Source: Carex sylvatica
Taxonomy: Eukaryota; Streptophyta; Magnoliopsida; Poales; Cyperaceae
Direction of reading: 5' to 3'
Assembly: GCA_964058845.1 (NCBI GenBank)
Contig: CAXKVR010000292.1
Location: 62,001 to 126,000 of the forward strand
DNA: 64,000 nt
Position 1 is the stretch's first letter, and every line of letters starts with the position of its first letter. Positions 56,121-64,000 of the stretch are shown in pieces. The translations under genes were made by a program, and so were the position numbers. Under the pieces are notes generated by a model. It was not told the DNA's origin, made no database searches, and was given only the letters and a program-made list of their open reading frames with translations.

Positions 56121-56802
56121 CAATAGACTATGTCCAATCAAGAGGCATAGTCGTGGGGTGAGTGGGGTTAGTGGGTGCTATTTTTGGATTATTTTCCAGG
56201 TTGTCTTGTCTAAGTTTAGCTGTCCAAAAAGCATCCCTGGCTCGCTAAAAATAGAAACCGTGTTGAAAACGTGTATTTCTGGCTGTCTGCGGATCCACTG
56301 CATCCGTACTGACTCCAAGTTTCCTTTTTTAGATTCTCAGATTGTAGATCTTCTCGTTGGCTTTCCGAAAAGTGGTTATATGCCCAAAACGGAGTTACGA
56401 GTCAAAAGTTGTGGCCGTTTTAAGTTCAGACTCTATTTTTGGCTCTGCTACAGTGCGTCCGCACTGGGCTCGGTTTTTTCTGTTCGACCAGAGTGCGGCT
56501 GCATCGATATCCGTGCGTTCGCACGGATCTTGATGAATAGCTTATTATACCTTTTTAAAATTGGCGCGCGTCCAGAAATCCATCTAAGTACTCATTACGA
56601 CCATATTGTAAACCGTGCGTCCGCACTGGGCATTTTTCTTCGTTTTTCTTCATTTTTCTTTGTTTCCTGCAAATTAAAACCAAACAAATGCAGTAACTTG
56701 ATTCTAGGTGTATTCTATTCTCTTTATATTCAAAATACAAGATATTTGACGTTATTTTATGATGAAAACTAGATCGAATATGTATATAATTTATGCTTAT
56801 CA

Positions 56803-56817
56803 AAATCCCCCAAGCTT
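56803..56817 (-). other. Polypurine tract of the LTR unit (also at 60320 and 63837)
   Basis: AAGCTTGGGGGA on the minus strand lies directly before the LTR start. Two more CCCCAAGCTT words occur inside the internal region (about 57114 and 58010), which could act as extra priming sites. Confidence 0.75.
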
Positions 56818-58355
56818 GAACCTTGCTTGTCCTCAAGCAACATCTAGACTTGAAATACAATTCGATCTCTAATTTAACCTTATATCAAGTATACATTTTT
56901 AAATTGTAAAATTTGTATGAGCTTGCCAAAATTTAAAAATCGTAATGTAAATTTTCTACAAATCTAAAGTTCAACCCTTGGTTAATCATGCTTCACACCA
57001 CAATTCGATTACTCTAACTTTTATTTCCTTAAAGGCTTAGAATTTGTAAACTTCGGTTATCTAAATTTGTTACAAAAAATGCATTCTTATTTGTGAAAAT
57101 TCTTTTAAAAATTCCCCAAGCTTGGATCAAGCTTAGGTTAGAAAGTCGCGGACTTCGTGTGTTGATATTTGCAAAATTTAATTTTTCTTTTGTTGCTTTT
57201 ATTTGATGACACTATAAATCTTTATCCTTAGGACAAAACCGGTTAGTTATAGGTAGCTAATCCATACCCAACCGTTTTAATTCAAAAGTGCATTTGCATG
57301 CTCATGGTTCAACCCTTCCATGACACGAACTCACATTTTTAGTGTGAACTCGATCACTTTATCGGACAAACTAGCGGAGCAAAGTATCAATGATTCATTG
57401 CTATAAGTACGTCATATCGCCGTAACATAAGCAAGCGGAATCTTATTTTCTTAAAAAAAATTAATTTTCAACAATTTTTGCAAAATATCATGAATACACA
57501 CATCCATATGCATTAAATCATACTCATGAATATCCCGATCTTTCTAAATTCATTTTCTACATATAAGTTGCATTTTCAAAAAAATAAATTTAAATTCCTA
57601 AGTTTTCATTTTCGTAAACCTTTATTTCCACTAAGTTTTTCGCCAATTTATGGGGTTATTTCTAATTATTCCAAGGGTATTCCTAAAAACTCATTAAAAT
57701 TCTCATTAAAATTTCTAATTTTTCGACAATCACTCAAATTTATCAAAAATTTTTGTTTTTGCCAACTTTTAACACAAAAATTAAACATGATTGTATACTT
57801 TATGCAAAATTAGACAATTAAGTTCAATCATGCAAGACTCTATTTTTCATAACCTTGTAAAACATCTTGACAAATCCATAATTTAAAGCAATTAAGTTTC
57901 AAATCACAAATCCTATTCATGGTCAAGTAAAAATCAAGGTTATAAATCCTAATAATTGAAAAAAAAATTAAACATAAATATGCATGCAAAGATACAATTT
58001 CTTCCCATCCCCCAAGCTTAAATTAAGCATTGTCCGCAATGCGTAAAAATAAACAAAAGTAAATAGGGAGAAACATGAACTACTCTATTGGCGAAAGGTG
58101 GTAGTGGTGCTGCGCGGTCTCAATGCTTGGATGGAGGATCGGGAGGGTGGCCTCCCCATTGCCCCATTTTGTGTTGATTTTCTCGAGGTTTGTCGGTTTC
58201 AGATGTTGCCATATTCTAACCCAAGCGTTCCTAGAGGGGTTCTCCCAAAGCTCATAAAACACTTGAGAAGAAATCAAGGTTAGAATTCAATTCAAGAAAA
58301 AAAAGAAAATCTGAAATAAATTCTTAAAGTAAAAGCTAAGTATTTAACCTAATAC

Positions 58356-58373
58356 TCCCCGGCAACGGCGCCA
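58356..58373 (-). other. Primer-binding site for tRNA-Asp (also at 61873-61890)
   Basis: The plus strand reads TCCCCGGCAACGGCGCCA, the 3' end of plant tRNA-Asp including CCA, so the minus strand carries its complement TGGCGCCGTTGCCGGGGA. It starts six bases after the LTR end. A PBS is required to call the unit an LTR retrotransposon; it is 18 of 18 by recall of the tRNA. Confidence 0.88.
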
Positions 58374-58379
58374 AAAACT

Positions 58380-60319
58380 TGATGGGCGTGAAGTGTACGC
58401 TAAAAAGTTTCAGTACAATAAGATGTACCTTTTAAACCTTAAATGCTTTTGAGTCAAATTGCAAGTGCACAATTATATCAAAGTAGTATTTGAGGTATCG
58501 ATCCACAGAGAGTATGGAAAATACTTAGTTTTAAACCCTAAATAATTAATTTCAGTAAATAAATGGTAAAGTGCAATAAAGTAAAGTAAAGGGGGGGGTT
58601 TGTTTAAGTAATCCTAAAGGTTGGGTTCAATACCCGAGAATAAGGAATAGTAAACAATAGATGTAAATGAAATGAAAGAAAGAAATATTGGTTTGCTTTT
58701 CAAGTTTAGAAGATCTAGGGGTCTTTGGTCCACAATCCCTTGCTAATTCTATCTATTCGGTTTGTTTATATTCATGTTTGATTTAAATGAGGTTTCTAAC
58801 CTAATATGTTAGCCTATTTCAATTAATTATTGATATAAGTATTTTGGTGGGTTGGGTTAATTTTCCTCGAATTTTAGGGCTGTCACCATCCTAAAGGGAT
58901 ATTTAACAATCACGTTCACACAAAATACATATCAATACTTAATCAATCTAGGTGTCCAAATTAGGGGTTTGACTTCAGAAATACCTACCTCACCAAAACC
59001 CTAATTCTAATTTCTGGAGATCCGGTTTATATCCTAGTGTTAATAAGATATCCTATACCTTTATGATTTGATTGATACAGGGTGGATTACTTGACCTATG
59101 CTGGGGTTTAATGATTAAAGCGGAAAAACAGGACATAGCACGATTTCTAGCTACTTTAATTCATTAAAGCTAACATGGTACTTGAATTTCAAGTATATGA
59201 AATCATAAAGAATAATTCACAGAAATTACCATTAAATCAAACAATCATAATAAAAACAGTATAACCGAATAAATATAATTAAACAAGTTCATGCATGATG
59301 ACCTAAACCCCTAGAGAGAGAACTACTCACTCTTGGAGAGGTCCATTACAAAAATTGGCAAAGTAAGAAGAAATCAAATGAAAGAAAATGATTACACCCT
59401 TTGACAAATCAAAGCCCTCTATCTTGCCGAATCTTGCTCCGGAAATCCTTCTTCTCCTCGCTTGAAAGCTTTCCTTCCTCCAAAATTTATCGCTAAGTGT
59501 GTGTAAAGAGAGAATGATGGTGTGTTGGTTGATGTGAGATTGAATGATGGATCCCTCCGAAGAGAGATCCCCTCCGAAGAGAGATGTTCCTCCGAAGAGA
59601 GATGTCTTTGAATGAGAAAGAACCCCCTCATTTATAGCAATAGACTATGTCCAATCAAGAGGCATAGTCGTGGGGTGAGTGGGGTTAGTGGGTGCTATTT
59701 TTGGATTATTTTCCAGGTTGTCTTGTCTAAGTTTAGCTGTCCAAAAAGCATCCCTGGCTCGCTAAAAATAGAAACCGTGTTGAAAACGTGTATTTCTGGC
59801 TGTCTGCGGATCCACTGCATCCGTACTGACTCCAAGTTTCCTTTTTTAGATTCTCAGATTGTAGATCTTCTCGTTGGCTTTCCGAAAAGTGGTTATATGC
59901 CCAAAACGGAGTTACGAGTCAAAAGTTGTGGCCGTTTTAAGTTCAGACTCTATTTTTGGCTCTGCTACAGTGCGTCCGCACTGGGCTCGGTTTTTTCTGT
60001 TCGACCAGAGTGCGGCTGCATCGATATCCGTGCGTTCGCACGGATCTTGATGAATAGCTTATTATACCTTTTTAAAATTGGCGCGCGTCCAGAAATCCAT
60101 CTAAGTACTCATTACGACCATATTGTAAACCGTGCGTCCGCACTGGGCATTTTTCTTCGTTTTTCTTCATTTTTCTTTGTTTCCTGCAAATTAAAACCAA
60201 ACAAATGCAGTAACTTGATTCTAGGTGTATTCTATTCTCTTTATATTCAAAATACAAGATATTTGACGTTATTTTATGATGAAAACTAGATCGAATATGT
60301 ATATAATTTATGCTTATCA
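58380..60319 (-). repeat. LTR copy 2
   Basis: Same sequence as LTR copy 1 wherever compared. It is shared between two units of the array, with an internal region on each side. Confidence 0.93.
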
Positions 60320-61896
60320 AAATCCCCCAAGCTTGAACCTTGCTTGTCCTCAAGCAACATCTAGACTTGAAATACAATTCGATCTCTAATTTAACCTTAT
60401 ATCAAGTATACATTTTTAAATTGTAAAATTTGTATGAGCTTGCCAAAATTTAAAAATCGTAATGTAAATTTTCTACAAATCTAAAGTTCAACCCTTGGTT
60501 AATCATGCTTCACACCACAATTCGATTACTCTAACTTTTATTTCCTTAAAGGCTTAGAATTTGTAAACTTCGGTTATCTAAATTTGTTACAAAAAATGCA
60601 TTCTTATTTGTGAAAATTCTTTTAAAAATTCCCCAAGCTTGGATCAAGCTTAGGTTAGAAAGTCGCGGACTTCGTGTGTTGATATTTGCAAAATTTAATT
60701 TTTCTTTTGTTGCTTTTATTTGATGACACTATAAATCTTTATCCTTAGGACAAAACCGGTTAGTTATAGGTAGCTAATCCATACCCAACCGTTTTAATTC
60801 AAAAGTGCATTTGCATGCTCATGGTTCAACCCTTCCATGACACGAACTCACATTTTTAGTGTGAACTCGATCACTTTATCGGACAAACTAGCGGAGCAAA
60901 GTATCAATGATTCATTGCTATAAGTACGTCATATCGCCGTAACATAAGCAAGCGGAATCTTATTTTCTTAAAAAAAATTAATTTTCAACAATTTTTGCAA
61001 AATATCATGAATACACACATCCATATGCATTAAATCATACTCATGAATATCCCGATCTTTCTAAATTCATTTTCTACATATAAGTTGCATTTTCAAAAAA
61101 ATAAATTTAAATTCCTAAGTTTTCATTTTCGTAAACCTTTATTTCCACTAAGTTTTTCGCCAATTTATGGGGTTATTTCTAATTATTCCAAGGGTATTCC
61201 TAAAAACTCATTAAAATTCTCATTAAAATTTCTAATTTTTCGACAATCACTCAAATTTATCAAAAATTTTTGTTTTTGCCAACTTTTAACACAAAAATTA
61301 AACATGATTGTATACTTTATGCAAAATTAGACAATTAAGTTCAATCATGCAAGACTCTATTTTTCATAACCTTGTAAAACATCTTGACAAATCCATAATT
61401 TAAAGCAATTAAGTTTCAAATCACAAATCCTATTCATGGTCAAGTAAAAATCAAGGTTATAAATCCTAATAATTGAAAAAAAAATTAAACATAAATATGC
61501 ATGCAAAGATACAATTTCTTCCCATCCCCCAAGCTTAAATTAAGCATTGTCCGCAATGCGTAAAAATAAACAAAAGTAAATAGGGAGAAACATGAACTAC
61601 TCTATTGGCGAAAGGTGGTAGTGGTGCTGCGCGGTCTCAATGCTTGGATGGAGGATCGGGAGGGTGGCCTCCCCATTGCCCCATTTTGTGTTGATTTTCT
61701 CGAGGTTTGTCGGTTTCAGATGTTGCCATATTCTAACCCAAGCGTTCCTAGAGGGGTTCTCCCAAAGCTCATAAAACACTTGAGAAGAAATCAAGGTTAG
61801 AATTCAATTCAAGAAAAAAAAGAAAATCTGAAATAAATTCTTAAAGTAAAAGCTAAGTATTTAACCTAATACTCCCCGGCAACGGCGCCAAAAACT

Positions 61897-63836
61897 TGAT
61901 GGGCGTGAAGTGTACGCTAAAAAGTTTCAGTACAATAAGATGTACCTTTTAAACCTTAAATGCTTTTGAGTCAAATTGCAAGTGCACAATTATATCAAAG
62001 TAGTATTTGAGGTATCGATCCACAGAGAGTATGGAAAATACTTAGTTTTAAACCCTAAATAATTAATTTCAGTAAATAAATGGTAAAGTGCAATAAAGTA
62101 AAGTAAAGGGGGGGGTTTGTTTAAGTAATCCTAAAGGTTGGGTTCAATACCCGAGAATAAGGAATAGTAAACAATAGATGTAAATGAAATGAAAGAAAGA
62201 AATATTGGTTTGCTTTTCAAGTTTAGAAGATCTAGGGGTCTTTGGTCCACAATCCCTTGCTAATTCTATCTATTCGGTTTGTTTATATTCATGTTTGATT
62301 TAAATGAGGTTTCTAACCTAATATGTTAGCCTATTTCAATTAATTATTGATATAAGTATTTTGGTGGGTTGGGTTAATTTTCCTCGAATTTTAGGGCTGT
62401 CACCATCCTAAAGGGATATTTAACAATCACGTTCACACAAAATACATATCAATACTTAATCAATCTAGGTGTCCAAATTAGGAGTTTGACTTCAGAAATA
62501 CCTACCTCACCAAAACCCTAATTCTAATTTCTGGAGATCCGGTTTATATCCTAGTGTTAATAAGATATCCTATACCTTTATGATTTGATTGATACAGGGT
62601 GGATTACTTGACCTATGCTGGGGTTTAATGATTAAAGCGGAAAAACAGGACATAGCACGATTTCTAGCTACTTTAATTCATTAAAGCTAACATGGTACTT
62701 GAATTTCAAGTATATGAAATCATAAAGAATAATTCACAGAAATTACCATTAAATCAAACAATCATAATAAAAACAGTATAACCGAATAAATATAATTAAA
62801 CAAGTTCATGCATGATGACCTAAACCCCTAGAGAGAGAACTACTCACTCTTGGAGAGGTCCATTACAAAAATTGGCAAAGTAAGAAGAAATCAAATGAAA
62901 GAAAATGATTACACCCTTTGACAAATCAAAGCCCTCTATCTTGCCGAATCTTGCTCCGGAAATCCTTCTTCTCCTCGCTTGAAAGCTTTCCTTCCTCCAA
63001 AATTTATCGCTAAGTGTGTGTAAAGAGAGAATGATGGTGTGTTGGTTGATGTGAGATTGAATGATGGATCCCTCCGAAGAGAGATCCCCTCCGAAGAGAG
63101 ATGTTCCTCCGAAGAGAGATGTCTTTGAATGAGAAAGAACCCCCTCATTTATAGCAATAGACTATGTCCAATCAAGAGGCATAGTCGTGGGGTGAGTGGG
63201 GTTAGTGGGTGCTATTTTTGGATTATTTTCCAGGTTGTCTTGTCTAAGTTTAGCTGTCCAAAAAGCATCCCTGGCTCGCTAAAAATAGAAACCGTGTTGA
63301 AAACGTGTATTTCTGGCTGTCTGCGGATCCACTGCATCCGTACTGACTCCAAGTTTCCTTTTTTAGATTCTCAGATTGTAGATCTTCTCGTTGGCTTTCC
63401 GAAAAGTGGTTATATGCCCAAAACGGAGTTACGAGTCAAAAGTTGTGGCCGTTTTAAGTTCAGACTCTATTTTTGGCTCTGCTACAGTGCGTCCGCACTG
63501 GGCTCGGTTTTTTCTGTTCGACCAGAGTGCGGCTGCATCGATATCCGTGCGTTCGCACGGATCTTGATGAATAGCTTATTATACCTTTTTAAAATTGGCG
63601 CGCGTCCAGAAATCCATCTAAGTACTCATTACGACCATATTGTAAACCGTGCGTCCGCACTGGGCATTTTTCTTCGTTTTTCTTCATTTTTCTTTGTTTC
63701 CTGCAAATTAAAACCAAACAAATGCAGTAACTTGATTCTAGGTGTATTCTATTCTCTTTATATTCAAAATACAAGATATTTGACGTTATTTTATGATGAA
63801 AACTAGATCGAATATGTATATAATTTATGCTTATCA
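61897..63836 (-). repeat. LTR copy 3
   Basis: As copies 1 and 2, but with A at 62483 where they have G (TTAGGAGTTTG against TTAGGGGTTTG). This is the only difference I noticed while reading. Confidence 0.93.
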
Positions 63837-64000
63837 AAATCCCCCAAGCTTGAACCTTGCTTGTCCTCAAGCAACATCTAGACTTGAAATACAATTCGAT
63901 CTCTAATTTAACCTTATATCAAGTATACATTTTTAAATTGTAAAATTTGTATGAGCTTGCCAAAATTTAAAAATCGTAATGTAAATTTTCTACAAATCTA

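Larger units (their letters stand above)
54863..56802 (-). repeat. LTR copy 1 (1,940 bp)
   Basis: On the minus strand it starts TGATAAGCATAAATTATA and ends CTTCACGCCCATCA. Homology to the other LTRs starts exactly at 54863, so the array edge is a true LTR terminus. An open frame of 225 codons on the plus strand (56095-56772) lies antisense in U3 and looks non-functional. Palindromic GTGCGTCCGCAC words occur near 56453 and 56614. Confidence 0.93.
56803..58379 (-). other. Internal region of the LTR unit, non-coding (1,577 bp)
   Basis: Between PPT and PBS there is no frame resembling gag, protease, RT or integrase. The longest frames are a 95-codon Phe/Ser/Lys-rich one and 61-65-codon ones overlapping on opposite strands, repeated identically in unit 2. 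It is therefore a LARD/TRIM-like carrier unit. Confidence 0.8.
54863..64000 (-). mobile_element. Tandem array of a non-coding LTR retrotransposon unit (period 3,517 bp, 2.6 copies, cut by window end)
   Basis: Order on the plus strand: LTR 54863-56802, internal 56803-58379, LTR 58380-60319, internal 60320-61896, LTR 61897-63836, internal 63837 to the window end. The element reads on the minus strand: LTR from TGATAAGC to GCCCATCA, then a PBS for tRNA-Asp, and a polypurine tract AAGCTTGGGGGA before the next LTR. Every landmark recurs at exactly 3,517 bases. I noticed one substitution (62483 A, where the other copies have G). The 1,577-base internal region has no gag or pol, so mobility would need enzymes from elsewhere. 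The tRNA-Asp PBS and CCCCAAGCTT motifs resemble Athila/Tat-lineage elements; this is inference. Confidence 0.92.

Noticed and set aside
56095..56772. 225-codon open frame repeated three times in the array
   Set aside because: It lies antisense within the LTR U3, has no domain or protein-like composition, and its repetition only reflects the tandem unit.
58356..58373. tRNA-Asp-like sequence
   Set aside because: Only the last 18 bases of tRNA-Asp are present, next to an LTR end; it is a primer-binding site, not a tRNA gene.

Overview
This window is nuclear DNA from a flowering plant, most likely a eudicot; the species cannot be named from sequence alone. It is AT-rich, its genes have introns with GT-AG borders, and the genes are plant families (EMSY-LIKE, plant mTERF, PGIP-type LRR). 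Plant-type mobile elements surround them: an Au-like SINE, L1-type LINEs, a chromodomain Ty3 retrotransposon, hAT, PIF/Harbinger and Mutator-type MITEs, and an LTR unit primed by tRNA-Asp.

Layout. 1-1.3 kb: two TIR elements. 2.3-7.4 kb (minus): a nine-exon EMSY-LIKE gene (387 aa), with a transposon carrying a host-like leader in its long intron. 7.4-12 kb: intergenic, with a 34-base poly-C run and a 0.9-kb foldback element ending 84 bases before the next start codon. 12.0-15.5 kb (plus): a three-exon short-chain dehydrogenase/reductase (287 aa), with an Au-like SINE with a perfect 17-bp target duplication, a second SINE tail at a splice acceptor and a foldback MITE in its introns. 16.9-22.7 kb (minus): a complete but dead Ty3/Gypsy element with both LTRs, PBS, PPT and 5-bp target duplication. 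24.3-26.1 kb (minus): an mTERF gene with one homopolymer frameshift. 27.4-32.3 kb: large inverted-repeat elements with MITEs nested inside. 32.7-33.3 and 36.7-37.5 kb: two 5'-truncated LINEs flanking an intact intronless PGIP-like gene (33.9-34.9 kb, plus). 38-48 kb: no gene, many MITEs and one long AT-only array. 48.4-53.7 kb: twelve hairpin MITEs nearly back to back, separated by (TA)n/(GA)n. 54.9-64 kb (window end): a head-to-tail array of a 3,517-bp LTR-internal-LTR unit that looks almost identical from copy to copy.

How it fits together. The four host genes are unrelated (chromatin reader, oxidoreductase, organelle nucleic-acid-binding protein, extracellular LRR protein) and do not form a pathway. 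The window is most informative about mobile DNA. Several MITE families with different ends share one hairpin core and make 9-bp duplications where these can be read. One tandem duplication serves as a reciprocal empty site for two insertions. The right edge is an unusually homogeneous tandem LTR array. No CRISPR array, operon, rRNA gene or tRNA gene was seen.
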